A DNA stretch of 64,000 bases, from NCBI RefSeq assembly GCF_009857435.1, contig NZ_WWCK01000005.1, positions 682,001 through 746,000 of the forward strand, given 5' to 3'. Source of the stretch: Duganella rivi. Lineage in GTDB: Bacteria; Pseudomonadota; Gammaproteobacteria; Burkholderiales; Burkholderiaceae_D. The translations under genes and the position numbers were made by a program. This document shows, piece by piece, positions 48,379 to 57,953 of the stretch. How positions within the stretch are numbered: position 1 is the first letter of the stretch; every line of letters starts with the position of its first letter. The notes beneath the pieces are model-generated. The model saw only the letters and a list, made by a program, of their open reading frames with translations. It ran no database searches and was not told the origin of the DNA.

Positions 48379-49178
48379 GCCCAACCCTTATGCAAAACCA
48401 CTTCAAATACAAAACGGCTGCCGACGTAGGCCAGCAGCAAGGTCGCAAAGCCGGCCAGCGTGAAGCTCAACGCGGTCTTGCCACGCCAGCCTCGGAAGCG
48501 GCGGCCGGCCAGCAGCGCGGCAAACAGCACCCACGATAGCAAGGTGAAGACCGACTTGTGATCCCATTTCAGCGCCTGGCCGAACAGCTGTTCCGAGAAC
48601 ACGATGCCCGACAACACGGTCAAACTTAACAGCGCGAAGCCGAAGCCTATCATGCGGAACAACAGCTTTTCCATGGTCAGCAGCGCCGGCAGCTGATCCA
48701 ACGCGCCGGACAGGAAGGACTTCTTCTCGCTGCGCGCGTGCAGGCGCGACTCCTGCAACGCCATCAGCACGGCGTGGAAGGCGGCGATGGTCAGCGTCGA
48801 ATAGGCCATGGTGGCAATCGCGATATGCCAGCCAAACAGCGGCGATTTGCCGCCCAGGGGCACCACGTTACCGGGGAAAACCGCTTGCAGCGCAGCGGCG
48901 ACGGCGGCGCTGGGCATGACCAGCCGTCGCAAGCCGTCGAGGCTAAAGTTCTGGTTCTCTATCCAGTAGGCGGCCACCGACACCCACAGCGCCGACGACA
49001 GCATGGCGGCAAAGCCGAAGCGCAACTCGCCGCCGCCGGCGATTTCCGCCCACAGGCCGACGCCGTGCAGCAGCCAGGCGGCCAGCGTGACGGCAGAAAT
49101 CAAGCCGCCGCGGCGCGAAGGCAGCGCGGCGCACACGATGTACAGCACGATGGCTGCGATAAAAGAATAGGTCTGCAT
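48375..49178 (-). CDS. YpjD/CcsA-type inner-membrane cytochrome c assembly family protein
   Basis: A 267-residue polytopic protein with about eight membrane helices. It carries the CcsA/CcmC-like features FGWHIAIATMAYSTLTIAAF and LKWDHKSVFTLLSWVLFAAL, including the conserved histidines proposed to contact heme. Some family members handle heme for cytochrome c maturation; for YpjD-type proteins next to ffh the role is not proven. It is 21 bases after the ABC ATPase and overlaps the PP0621 gene (ATGA). In related genomes it usually lies divergent and close to ffh; here ffh is about 7 kb away. Confidence 0.88.
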   Translation of the reverse strand: MQTYSFIAAIVLYIVCAALPSRRGGLISAVTLAAWLLHGVGLWAEIAGGGELRFGFAAMLSSALWVSVAAYWIENQNFSLDGLRRLVMPSAAVAAALQAVFPGNVVPLGGKSPLFGWHIAIATMAYSTLTIAAFHAVLMALQESRLHARSEKKSFLSGALDQLPALLTMEKLLFRMIGFGFALLSLTVLSGIVFSEQLFGQALKWDHKSVFTLLSWVLFAALLAGRRFRGWRGKTALSFTLAGFATLLLAYVGSRFVFEVVLHKGWA

Positions 49179-49199
49179 CCCGGCAGTTTACACCATCGA

Positions 49200-49991
49200 T
49201 CAATCCACGGCTGCCATGCGCAATTCGTCGTGGTGGTGGCGCTGCTGCTCCTCCATCACCAGTTGCCCCAGCTCGCGCTTGAGGGCATTGAATTCGGCCG
49301 ATGCCGGGTCGCGCAGGCGCGGCAAGTCAATCACGATGTCGCGCTTGACGGTGCCGGGGCGGTAAGTCATCACCACGATGCGGTCGGCCAGGTAAATCGC
49401 CTCCTCGATCGAGTGAGTGACGAAGATGATGGTTTTTTTCAGCTCGGCCCAGATGCGCAGCAATTCATCTTGCAGGTTGCGCCGGGTGAGCGCATCCAAA
49501 GCGCCGAACGGTTCGTCCATCAGCATGATCGGCGAATCGAGCGCCAGCACGCGCGCAATCGCCACCCGCTGGCGCATGCCACCCGACAGGTCTTTCGGGT
49601 AGCGGTTGCGGAAGTCCTGCAAGGACAGCATGTTGAGCAGCTTGTCGACTGTGGCCGCGATCTGCGCTTTGGGCTGGCCCTTGATCTGCAAGCCGAAGGC
49701 GATATTGTCGGCCACCGTCATCCACGGGAATAGCGCGTACTCCTGGAACACCATGCCGCGCTCCGGGCCGGGCGCGCGCACCAGCTGGCCGTCCACCGTG
49801 ATGCTGCCGGACGACGGCGGCGCAAAGCCGGCCACCGCGTTCAGCAGGGTCGATTTGCCGCAGCCCGATGGCCCGAGCAGGCAGACGAACTGCCCCTGCG
49901 GGATCTCCAGGTTGATGTCCTTGAGCGCCACCACTTCGCGCTCGGCGGTCTGGAACACCTTGTTCACTTGCGATACGAGGATGTGCGTCAT
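49200..49991 (-). CDS. TauB/SsuB-type ABC transporter ATPase
   Basis: A 263-residue nucleotide-binding subunit: Walker A GPSGCGKST (40-48), Q-loop MVFQEYALFPWMTV, signature [15 protein letters not shown], Walker B IMLMDEPFGALD and switch His in FVTHSIEEAIYLADR. The C-terminus is His-rich (QQRHHHDEL). It couples ATP hydrolysis to import with the preceding permease, whose stop shares a base with its ATG (TGATG). The family imports taurine, alkanesulfonates, nitrate or thiamine precursors; the substrate is not evident. Confidence 0.93.
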   Translation of the reverse strand: MTHILVSQVNKVFQTAEREVVALKDINLEIPQGQFVCLLGPSGCGKSTLLNAVAGFAPPSSGSITVDGQLVRAPGPERGMVFQEYALFPWMTVADNIAFGLQIKGQPKAQIAATVDKLLNMLSLQDFRNRYPKDLSGGMRQRVAIARVLALDSPIMLMDEPFGALDALTRRNLQDELLRIWAELKKTIIFVTHSIEEAIYLADRIVVMTYRPGTVKRDIVIDLPRLRDPASAEFNALKRELGQLVMEEQQRHHHDELRMAAVD

Positions 49992-50824
49992 CAGTTTTCC
50001 AATCCGCGGTGCCAGCGCAGCAGGTAGTTATTCAGCTTGTTCATGCCGACGTCGATGGCTAATCCAATCAGGCCGATGGTAATCATGCCGGCGATGATTT
50101 TGTCGGACCAGAAGTACTCGCGCGCTTCAAGGATGCGGAAACCGAGGCCGTTATTCACCGCCACCATCTCGGCCACGATCACCACGATGAAAGCGGTGCC
50201 GATGCCGATCCGCACGCCGGACAGGATGTAAGGCACGGCGGCCGGCAGAATCACGCGGGTGAACATGGTGAAGCCCGACGCGCCGAGATTGCGGGCGGCG
50301 CGGATGTAAATGCCGTCCACCTGGCGCACGCCGGCAATGGTATTCATCAGCACCGGGAAGAAGGCGCCCAGCGCGATCAGGAACACGGCCGGCGGATTGC
50401 CCAGGCCGAACCACAGCATCGACAGCGGAATATAGGCAATCGGCGGGATCGGCCGCACCATTTGCACCAGCACGTTGAACCAGTCGTAGACGCGGGTGCT
50501 CATGCCCATGGCCAGGCCTAGCGGCAAGGCCAGCCCGCCGCCGATCAAAAAGCCAACCACCACGCGGTACAAGCTGCTGAGAGAATCGGTAATCAGCTCG
50601 CCGGAGACGGCCCAATGCAGCCAGCTACCGGCGGCCGGATCATACGGCTGCAGCGGCAGCAGGTAGGCGATCCACTTCTCCGCCACCGCCAGCGGCGACG
50701 GCAGCACTTGTGGATTGACCCATCCCAGCATCGCCACCGCCTGCCACGCGGCCACCACCACGGCCGGCAGCACCAGCCCGATGCCGATCTGCCGCAAGGA
50801 AGACGCGCGCGAATTGGCCGTCAT
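49991..50824 (-). CDS. TauC/SsuC-type ABC transporter permease
   Basis: A 277-residue membrane protein with about six helices and the BPD permease EAA loop (RAARNLGASGFTMFTRVILP). It has the family start GLVLPAVVVAAWQAVAMLGW and the segment VLPSPLAVAEKWIAYLLP typical of NitT/TauT permeases. It overlaps its neighbours by one base on both sides (TAATG from the binding protein, TGATG into the ATPase), a tightly coupled three-gene operon. Confidence 0.93.
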   Translation of the reverse strand: MTANSRASSLRQIGIGLVLPAVVVAAWQAVAMLGWVNPQVLPSPLAVAEKWIAYLLPLQPYDPAAGSWLHWAVSGELITDSLSSLYRVVVGFLIGGGLALPLGLAMGMSTRVYDWFNVLVQMVRPIPPIAYIPLSMLWFGLGNPPAVFLIALGAFFPVLMNTIAGVRQVDGIYIRAARNLGASGFTMFTRVILPAAVPYILSGVRIGIGTAFIVVIVAEMVAVNNGLGFRILEAREYFWSDKIIAGMITIGLIGLAIDVGMNKLNNYLLRWHRGLEN

Positions 50825-51798
50825 TATTTAACGCCCAGCGATTTCTTGGCCGCTTCCAGCAAGTCGGTCTTGACCCAGTCCTTGGCCACCGGCGGCTTGG
50901 CCATCTTGCCGACGCCGGTCTTGACCATCACGTCGGTGGTGATCTGGATGTGCTCGGGCGTGATGTCGTAGCTGTACGGCGAATTGCCGATGGCGTCGTC
51001 GAAATCGTCCTTGGTGATCTGGCCTTTGAAGATCACCTCGCGCACATACTTCTCGGCCACCGCCTTGTTCTCGATGAACAGCTTGGTCGACTGGACGAAG
51101 CAGTTCATGAATTTCTCGGCCAGCGGGCGCTTCTCTTTATAGAATTTTTCGGTCATCACCATGGTGCGCACCGGCTCGCCGATCGGCGTGTCGTAGGGCT
51201 TGATGATCTCGGTGCCGAAGCCCTTGTTGATGGCTTGCGACGATTGCGGCTCGGACTGCATCATGGCGTCGATCTGCTTGCCGAGCAGCGCCTGGTTCAA
51301 ATCGGCGTAGGCCAGGAACACGAGTTGCACGTCCTTGCCCGGCTGGTCGGACACGGTCAGGCCGTTTTGCTGGAGTTCGGCCAGCAGCAGCACTTCCTGA
51401 ATGCCGCCGCGCGTGACGCCGACTTTCTTGCCCTTCAGGTCTTTGACGGTTTTGAGTTTCAGGTCGGCGCGGCTGACCAGCTGCGCGCCGCCCTTGGCAA
51501 AGCCGGCCACCACGAAGATCGGCGCGCCGCCGGCGCGGCCCGAGATGGCGGCCTCAGACGCGGTGGTGCCGACATCGAGCTCGCCGGCGATAATCGCCTG
51601 CATCACGTCCAGCCCCTTGGCGAACACGCGCTCCTCGACCTTGATGCCGCACTTCGGTGCGATTTCCTTGATGTACGAGACGGCGCCGTAGTGGGCGAAC
51701 TTGAGGTTGCCTAATCGAACCACTTCCTGCGCCTGGGCGTGAGTGGCGCCCAGCATGGCGGTCATGACTACGGCGGTGCAAATCGCTTTCAGTTTCAT
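50824..51798 (-). CDS. NMT1/SsuA-type periplasmic substrate-binding protein
   Basis: A 324-residue exported binding protein. The signal peptide ends about Ala23 (GATHAQA before QEVV). The mature part follows the NitT/TauT/SsuA fold: RLGNLKFAHYGAVSYIKEIA, VMQAIIAGELDVGTTASEAA, LKGKKVGVTRGGIQEVLLLA. Ligand unknown; aliphatic sulfonates, taurine, nitrate or a pyrimidine would fit. It opens the three-gene transporter operon and lies 79 bases after the M48 protease on the same strand. Confidence 0.9.
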   Translation of the reverse strand: MKLKAICTAVVMTAMLGATHAQAQEVVRLGNLKFAHYGAVSYIKEIAPKCGIKVEERVFAKGLDVMQAIIAGELDVGTTASEAAISGRAGGAPIFVVAGFAKGGAQLVSRADLKLKTVKDLKGKKVGVTRGGIQEVLLLAELQQNGLTVSDQPGKDVQLVFLAYADLNQALLGKQIDAMMQSEPQSSQAINKGFGTEIIKPYDTPIGEPVRTMVMTEKFYKEKRPLAEKFMNCFVQSTKLFIENKAVAEKYVREVIFKGQITKDDFDDAIGNSPYSYDITPEHIQITTDVMVKTGVGKMAKPPVAKDWVKTDLLEAAKKSLGVK

Positions 51799-51877
51799 CC
51801 GTCTCTCCCAAGGTGTTGTTTCGAGAAATCATACCAAGCCCGGCAGGTCTTGCCTATCAGCGTATTCTTACCCGCAG

Positions 51878-52906
51878 CTAGCGGCGCAGGACGGCGCGCA
51901 CGTGGGCGATGCGTTCCTCGGTAGCCGGATGGCTGGACAGGTAGTCGGCCATTTCCACGCCGTGCGCTTGCTCTACCTGCTGCAAGCGCTCGAACACGTG
52001 CAGCAGATGCTCCAGCGGGATGCCATTGCGCTGCAACATGGCGATTGCGTAGTCGTCGGCATCGCGCTCGGCGTCGCGCGAGTACTTCATGTCGACGATG
52101 GCCGGAGCGGCCGTGGTCAGCAGCGAGGACACATCGCCGACCAGCACCGCCGCGCCCGCCGTCACCACCGCCCCCTGGATCACGCGGCGCGTGATGTGGT
52201 GCTGATGCAGGTGGCCCAGTTCGTGCGCCAGCACGCCCATCACGGCGTCCTCGTCGTCGAGCAGGCGCACCATTTCGTCGGTCAGCACAATGTCGCCGGA
52301 CGGCAGCGCGAAGGCATTGGGGCCGTAGCGGCTCTTGCGGAATACCAGCCGCCATTGCGGCGCTTCGCCGCTCGGCGGCCTGAGCTCGCGGAAGCGCGCG
52401 CTCAGTTCATCCATGCGCTGATCGGAAAAACGCGACGGTTCGAACATTTGCCGGTCCAGCACCGCCAGCACGCCCTGCCCCAGCTTGTGCTCCATGCTGG
52501 GCGGCATGGCGCGCGCGATCCAGTCGGCCACCGCCGGCAAGGCGTAAGCGTAGCCCAGGCCCAGCACCGCCAGCGTGCCGGCCGCCGCGGCCAGCGCACC
52601 GCGCCAGCTTTGCTGGATGCGCACTACCCAGCTATCGCCGTGGCCGGTGCTGTGCAGCAGCGCGGCCATGCCGGCGAGGTCGCGGACTTCGAGATAGGCG
52701 CCGTCGGGGAAAGTGACTTTGCGCAGCGCATGGCGGCTGCGCTCGGACACGCGCAATTCGCCCAGCGGCGCATCGCGCTCGCACTCGCCGCGCACCTGCG
52801 CCACGCCGTCCTGCACTTGCAGCGTGACGCGGTACAGGCGCGAAGTGCGGCCGTCGAAATAGCTGCCCGCGACTGGTTCGACTGCTTCGCTCACTGGTTC
52901 GCTCAT
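51878..52906 (-). CDS. M48-family metalloprotease with N-terminal beta-rich domain
   Basis: A 342-residue membrane-associated zinc protease. Residues 1-85 form a beta-rich domain (GSYFDGRTSRLYRVTLQVQD). A membrane helix (about 98-120) is followed by the M48 catalytic domain: NAFALPSGDIVLTDEMVRLL, zinc motif VLAHELGHLHQHH and third-ligand Glu in YSRDAERDADDYAI; LSSHPATEERIAHV completes the family signature. It likely cleaves membrane or periplasmic proteins. Its ATG shares a base with the DUF898 stop (TAATG), implying the two act together. Confidence 0.92.
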   Translation of the reverse strand: MSEPVSEAVEPVAGSYFDGRTSRLYRVTLQVQDGVAQVRGECERDAPLGELRVSERSRHALRKVTFPDGAYLEVRDLAGMAALLHSTGHGDSWVVRIQQSWRGALAAAAGTLAVLGLGYAYALPAVADWIARAMPPSMEHKLGQGVLAVLDRQMFEPSRFSDQRMDELSARFRELRPPSGEAPQWRLVFRKSRYGPNAFALPSGDIVLTDEMVRLLDDEDAVMGVLAHELGHLHQHHITRRVIQGAVVTAGAAVLVGDVSSLLTTAAPAIVDMKYSRDAERDADDYAIAMLQRNGIPLEHLLHVFERLQQVEQAHGVEMADYLSSHPATEERIAHVRAVLRR

Positions 52907-53961
52907 TACATCGACAGATCGAAGTCCAGCATATCGGTCGCGCCAACGCCGGTGGCGTCGACTGCGGCATCCTCGCCGGCCACGAAGTCATCGAGGCTGC
53001 CGGCTGGCAGCAGCGTGATCGATTCGAGGTGGTAGCGGGTCCAGCGCACGATAGCAAACGGCGTGAACAGGCCGACCGTGCACAAGATGCCCAGCACATT
53101 GGTGACCGACAGCCACGCCACCGTGCCCCACTCCATGTCCGAGTGGAAGCGGTGCGCGCCGATGCTGGTGTGGTTCCACACCAGGTTCTGGATCATATTC
53201 ATAAACACCGGAATCAGCAGCGCGAACCACAGGTAGCTCAGCACCAGCGTGCCCAGCACCGCCTTCGGCCCGAGGGCCGCGCCCAGCAGCGCGCCGATAA
53301 CACCGGTGACCAAGCCGCCGGCCAGCATCAAGCCAAACAACATCAGGTAGCGCTTGTAGAACGCGCCTACCGTGGCGTCAAAATTAAAGTGCTGGGTGCC
53401 GTAGCGGCTCTCGGTGTGCTGGAAGCGCTTGATGCGCTGGTGCACGAACGGCAGCGCCAGCATGAAACTCACCACGTACAAAATCGGCAGCAGCAGGAAG
53501 TGCAAGTACGCCGACTTCAGCGAGCCATCAAAGCCGAAGCGGATGCCGCGGTAGCTGGTGTAGTGCAGGCGGAACTTCAAGCTATTCCACACCAGGAAGG
53601 GCATCACGCCGGCCAGCAGCAACAGCATGACGACGCCGGCCACCGGCGAAAACTGGAATGCCAGGTTGTAGCCGCCGATCAGCACCAGCGCGACGATGCG
53701 GCCCTTGAGGATGGCCAGCGGCTTGCCGTGGTACTCGAAACTGGCCCCGGCCAGCTCGGTGCTGGAGTAGAAGTACTGGTTGCGGCGCACCTTGGCCCAC
53801 GCCGAGTAGATGCCCAGCGTGGCCATGGTCAGCAACAGATTGACGATCCAGATGCGGAAGTACTCGCTGCCGCTGGCGTGGAAGATGATGCGCTGCGGGC
53901 CCGGTTCCTCGGCGGCCGGCGCCGGCGGCGCGGTGGGCGCCTCGTCCAATAACTGCTCCAT
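52906..53961 (-). CDS. DUF898 (YjgN-type) integral membrane protein
   Basis: A 351-residue polytopic membrane protein with about six to eight helices. It carries the DUF898 features FHASGSEYFRIWIVNLLLTM, TLGIYSAWAKVRRNQYFYSS, SYRGIRFGFDGSLKSAYL, HFNFDATVGAFYKRY and RFHSDMEWGTVAWLSVTN. Function unknown; genes of this family often neighbour an M48 protease, as here with a one-base overlap. Divergent from the propeller lipoprotein across about 160 bases. Confidence 0.9.
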   Translation of the reverse strand: MEQLLDEAPTAPPAPAAEEPGPQRIIFHASGSEYFRIWIVNLLLTMATLGIYSAWAKVRRNQYFYSSTELAGASFEYHGKPLAILKGRIVALVLIGGYNLAFQFSPVAGVVMLLLLAGVMPFLVWNSLKFRLHYTSYRGIRFGFDGSLKSAYLHFLLLPILYVVSFMLALPFVHQRIKRFQHTESRYGTQHFNFDATVGAFYKRYLMLFGLMLAGGLVTGVIGALLGAALGPKAVLGTLVLSYLWFALLIPVFMNMIQNLVWNHTSIGAHRFHSDMEWGTVAWLSVTNVLGILCTVGLFTPFAIVRWTRYHLESITLLPAGSLDDFVAGEDAAVDATGVGATDMLDFDLSM

Positions 53962-54121
53962 GTATTCCTCTGAAAGATTAAATAGATAGCAATAAGATGC
54001 ACTCTTGAAAAAACATTGTCAATGAGAAATTATGTTTTTTGTTACTACCCGTGACAATGTGTGAAGATCGTGTCGGGTGGAATCGTTATCATGATTTGCA
54101 ATATTACTTTTGAGGCAAAAT

Positions 54122-56332
54122 ATGACTACTCGCCCGCTCACCGTCCTTCTTCTCGGCAGCTTGCTGGCCGCCTGCGGTGGCGGCGGCGGCGGCGCGCCGG
54201 CCACTGTGACGCCACCACCACCGGCCACGCCGCAATCGCTGACCTTGAGCGGCGACACCGGCAAGGTGGTGCTGGGCGGCGCACCGGTGACCTTGAGCGC
54301 AACGCCGGCCGTGGCCGCCACCGTGAGCTGGACGCTGGCGGAAGGCCCCGGCACGCTGTCGGCGAGCTCCGGCAACAGCGTCAGCTACACGCCGCCGGTC
54401 AGCATCGCCGCCAACAGCAACAATCCCCACGTCAGCATCAGCGTCAAGGCCGGCGATGTCAGCAAGACGTTTGACTTCTGGGTCTACCCGCCGGCCGGCA
54501 CGCCCGGCCTGAGCCTGATCGCCGGCACCATCGGCGGCGCCGGCAATCTCGACGGCCAGGGCGACGCCGCCCGCTTCAGCAATCTGATCGATCTGGCGGC
54601 CGACAACGCCGGCAACCTGCTGGCGCTCGACCAGGCCTCCGGCAGCGTGCGCATCCGCCGCATCAGCGGCAACGGCGTGGTGACTACGCTGCCGGCGCTA
54701 CCGGCCGACCGCGGCAAGCCGCGCAGCATCAGCGTCGGCGCCGACAACATCGCATTTGTGCTAACCAGCAACGACAACGGCACGGAAGCCGTCTACAAGA
54801 TGCAGCCGGACGGCAGCACCACGCTATGGTTGGCGCCGGAACGCACCGACCAGACCGCGCAGCGCGTGGTGGCCGGGCCGAACGGCACGGCCTACCTGCT
54901 CAGCCCACACTACGTGCGCAGCGTGGAGGCCGACGGCAAGAGCAGCACGGTGCTGGCCGGCGACGGCGGTGATCCCGCCGCCGGCGGCTGCGTCAACGGC
55001 GCCGGCGGCGCCGCCCGCCTGCCCTACCTCGACGACGCGGTGGCGGACGCGGCCGGCAACCTGCTGGTGCTCAATTGCTACAGCGTGCGCAAGATCAGCC
55101 CGGCCGGCGTGGTCAGCACCATTGCCGGCGACATGCACGACAGCGGCGCGGCCAAGGACGGCGTCGGCGCAGCAGCCCACTTCGGCGGCGGCCACAGTTC
55201 GCTGGCGGTCGATAAAAATGGCGAACTGCGCACGCTCGACTATGAATTCCAAAGTGCCTCAACCATCGCCGACTTCCGCGACGCTTACCGCCTGCGCAAA
55301 GTCAGCAGCAGCGGCACAGTCACCACGCTGTTGAGCGGCAAGCTGCCGGCCGACTACAACGACCCGTTCCATACCAACTTCAACGACGCGATCATGCCGG
55401 GCGCCGCCACTGCCTACAAATGGGTGCGCTACCTGTCCGACGGCACCGCCATCGTCGCCAGCGCCAGCCAGATCTATAAATGGGACGGCAGCACCCTGGC
55501 CCGGCTGGCCGGCAACGAGGGCGACATCACCGGCGCGCTGGAAGGCGCCGTTGCCACTGCCCGCATCGTGCGCCCGCGCTGGCTGACGGCCCGGCCGGAC
55601 GGCACTCTGTTCGTGCTCGACGTGCAAGGCAATGTCTACCAGATTACCCGCAGCGGCCAGGTAAGCAAGCTGTTCCGCGACACCCTGTACAGCAACGCGC
55701 CGGCCACCCAGATCCTCGCCACCAGGGATGGCTTGTATGTCAGCCACGAAATCCCGGTGGCGACATTCGACAAATGGGGCTTAGGCGGCGCTAACATCGA
55801 GCTGCGCCGCGCAGCCGACAACTACCAATCCAGCACGCTGGTGGCCGGCACGCTGGCGTCGATACGCAACATAGAACCAATGATCGATGGCCCCGGCAGC
55901 AGCGCCACCTTCTGGACCGTCAACCTGCTCGGCCTGGACCGCGACGGCAATCTGTATGTCGGCGGGGCGGGCAATACCTACCGCAAAATCACGCCGTCCG
56001 GCGTGGTCAGCACCATCAGCGCCTTGCCGGCCGAGGTCGGAGTCGAGCAACCTGCCAGCGGCGCGCGCAGCGCCTACCGCTACGTGTACGAATCCAGCAC
56101 CAATCTGGTTTACCGCATCGCCGCCAATGGCGACAAGAGCGCGGTGGCCGGCGTGGCCGGCCAGAACGGCATCCAGCTCGGCGCGCTGCCGGGCAGCCTA
56201 GCGCGCACCGGACCGGTGGGCTACAACCGGCTGACCGGCACCGACCTGGTCATGCCGCTGACGCCGACCGGCATCAACACCTACGCGCTGATCTCCGGTG
56301 GCGCCATCGTGCAGCTGGTGCTGCCCGACTAA
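54122..56332 (+). CDS. NHL-repeat-like beta-propeller lipoprotein
   Basis: A 736-residue predicted lipoprotein: signal peptide with lipobox LGSLLAAC (Cys near 18), then a Gly-rich tether and an Ig-like segment (about 35-120). The remainder is a beta-propeller-like array with recurring strands such as ADNAGNLLALDQ, ADAAGNLLVLNC, VDKNGELRTLDY, RPDGTLFVLDVQ and LDRDGNLYVGGA, which fit NHL-type blades. No catalytic motif is seen; a binding or scaffold role at the outer membrane is plausible. ATG at 54122 follows GAGG; a TTG at 54110 is less likely. Divergent from DUF898 and followed by ffh. Confidence 0.8.
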   Translation: MTTRPLTVLLLGSLLAACGGGGGGAPATVTPPPPATPQSLTLSGDTGKVVLGGAPVTLSATPAVAATVSWTLAEGPGTLSASSGNSVSYTPPVSIAANSNNPHVSISVKAGDVSKTFDFWVYPPAGTPGLSLIAGTIGGAGNLDGQGDAARFSNLIDLAADNAGNLLALDQASGSVRIRRISGNGVVTTLPALPADRGKPRSISVGADNIAFVLTSNDNGTEAVYKMQPDGSTTLWLAPERTDQTAQRVVAGPNGTAYLLSPHYVRSVEADGKSSTVLAGDGGDPAAGGCVNGAGGAARLPYLDDAVADAAGNLLVLNCYSVRKISPAGVVSTIAGDMHDSGAAKDGVGAAAHFGGGHSSLAVDKNGELRTLDYEFQSASTIADFRDAYRLRKVSSSGTVTTLLSGKLPADYNDPFHTNFNDAIMPGAATAYKWVRYLSDGTAIVASASQIYKWDGSTLARLAGNEGDITGALEGAVATARIVRPRWLTARPDGTLFVLDVQGNVYQITRSGQVSKLFRDTLYSNAPATQILATRDGLYVSHEIPVATFDKWGLGGANIELRRAADNYQSSTLVAGTLASIRNIEPMIDGPGSSATFWTVNLLGLDRDGNLYVGGAGNTYRKITPSGVVSTISALPAEVGVEQPASGARSAYRYVYESSTNLVYRIAANGDKSAVAGVAGQNGIQLGALPGSLARTGPVGYNRLTGTDLVMPLTPTGINTYALISGGAIVQLVLPD

Positions 56333-56405
56333 CGCAATGCGGTAAAATGGCGGACTTGGTCCGGCCGCGCGCCGGACGCCACTTTCTGCCCACAGGTTCA
56401 ACAAC

Positions 56406-57773
56406 ATGCTAGACAATCTGACACAACGCCTCGCCAAGGTCGTCAAGACCATGCGCGGCGAGGCCCGCCTGACCGAAGCCAACACCGCCGAGATGCTGCG
56501 CGAAGTGCGCATGGCGCTGCTGGAGGCCGACGTCGCCCTGCCGGCCGTGCGCGAGTTCATCGCCCGCGTCAAGGAAAAAGCCCTGGGCGAGGAAGTGATT
56601 TCCTCGCTGTCGCCGGGCCAGGCGCTGGTCGGCGTGGTGCAGCGCGAGCTGGCCGCCATCATGGGCGCCGACCTCGGCCCGGAAGCGGCGCAGATCAGCT
56701 TTGCCCAACAGCCGCCGGCCATCATCCTGATGGCAGGTTTGCAAGGTGTGGGTAAAACCACCACCGTCGGCAAGCTGGCCAAGTACCTCAAGGAACAAAA
56801 GAAAAAGAAAGTGCTGACGGTGTCGGCCGACGTGTACCGTCCGGCCGCGATCGCCCAGCTGCAATCGGTGACGGCGCAAGTGGGCGCCGACTTCTTCCCG
56901 TCGACCGCGCAGGACAAGCCGGTCGAGATCGCGCTGGCCGCGCTGGACTGGGCCAAGAAGCACTACCACGACGTGCTGATCATCGACACCGCCGGCCGCC
57001 TTGGTATCGATGAAGCGATGATGCAGGAAATCGCCGCCGTGCACGGCGCGGTCAAGCCGATCGAGACCCTGTTCGTGGTCGACGCCATGCTGGGCCAGGA
57101 TGCGATCAACACCGCCAAGGCCTTCAACGACGCGCTGCCGCTGACCGGTATCGTGCTGACCAAGCTGGACGGCGATTCGCGCGGCGGTGCGGCGCTGTCG
57201 GTACGCCACATTACCGGCAAGCCGATCAAGTTTGCCGGCGTCTCGGAAAAACTCGACGGCCTGGAAGCGTTCGACCCGACCCGCATGGCCAACCGCGTGC
57301 TGGGCATGGGCGACATCCTGGCGCTGGTGGAAGAAGCGCGCAAGGGCGTCGACGCCAAGGCCGCTGCCGACCTGGCCGCCAAGGTCAAGTCGGGCGGCAA
57401 GTTCGACATGAACGACTTCAAGGCGCAGCTCAGCCAGATGAAGAACATGGGCGGCATGGCCAACTTGGTCGACAAGCTGCCGGCCCAGTTCCAGCAAGCG
57501 GCCGGCAACGCCAACATGGACCAGGCCGACAAGCAGGTGCGGCGCATGGTCGGCATCATCGACTCGATGACGGCGGCCGAGCGCGCCAAGCCGGAACTGA
57601 TCAAAGCCACCCGCAAGCGCCGCATCGCGGCCGGCGCCGGCGTGCAAGTCCAGGAAGTCAACCGCATGCTGACCCAGTTCGAGCAAATGCAAACCATGAT
57701 GAAAAAGCTCTCGGGCGGCGGCATGATGAAGATGATGCGCTCGATGAAGGGCATGATGCCGGGCCTGCGCTAA
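56406..57773 (+). CDS. ffh: Signal recognition particle protein Ffh (SRP54)
   Basis: A 455-residue SRP GTPase that binds signal sequences on nascent membrane proteins together with 4.5S RNA. N domain first (LDNLTQRLAKVVKTMRGEAR), then the GTPase: G1 GLQGVGKTTT (111-120), SADVYRPAAIAQL, DTAGRLGIDEAMM, TKLDGDSRGGAALS. The M domain is Met-rich at its end (MQTMMKKLSGGGMMKMMRS). Length is normal. No 4.5S RNA gene is seen in the window. Confidence 0.98.
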   Translation: MLDNLTQRLAKVVKTMRGEARLTEANTAEMLREVRMALLEADVALPAVREFIARVKEKALGEEVISSLSPGQALVGVVQRELAAIMGADLGPEAAQISFAQQPPAIILMAGLQGVGKTTTVGKLAKYLKEQKKKKVLTVSADVYRPAAIAQLQSVTAQVGADFFPSTAQDKPVEIALAALDWAKKHYHDVLIIDTAGRLGIDEAMMQEIAAVHGAVKPIETLFVVDAMLGQDAINTAKAFNDALPLTGIVLTKLDGDSRGGAALSVRHITGKPIKFAGVSEKLDGLEAFDPTRMANRVLGMGDILALVEEARKGVDAKAAADLAAKVKSGGKFDMNDFKAQLSQMKNMGGMANLVDKLPAQFQQAAGNANMDQADKQVRRMVGIIDSMTAAERAKPELIKATRKRRIAAGAGVQVQEVNRMLTQFEQMQTMMKKLSGGGMMKMMRSMKGMMPGLR

Positions 57774-57805
57774 GCGGCGCAATCGGCCTCCGCCACAGGG
57801 AAAAA

Positions 57806-57841
57806 CCGCGTAAACCCGGGCTACGCCCCGTGTTTACGTGG
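57806..57841 (+). terminator. Weak hairpin after ffh
   Basis: CGTAAAC and GTTTACG, with an inner CGGG/CCCG stem separated by a C-T mismatch, form a stem about 35 bases after the ffh stop. The sequence that follows has no strong T-run, so termination is uncertain. Confidence 0.4.
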
Positions 57842-57953
57842 TGTTTCCGGGAAAAAACGCAAAAAACAGTTGCGTAAGGGTTAAATCCCCACCAATATTA
57901 CCCGGTGCGATCAATTGCGCAATTTTCCATGTGTTCGTTAAGGAGGCTCGAAT

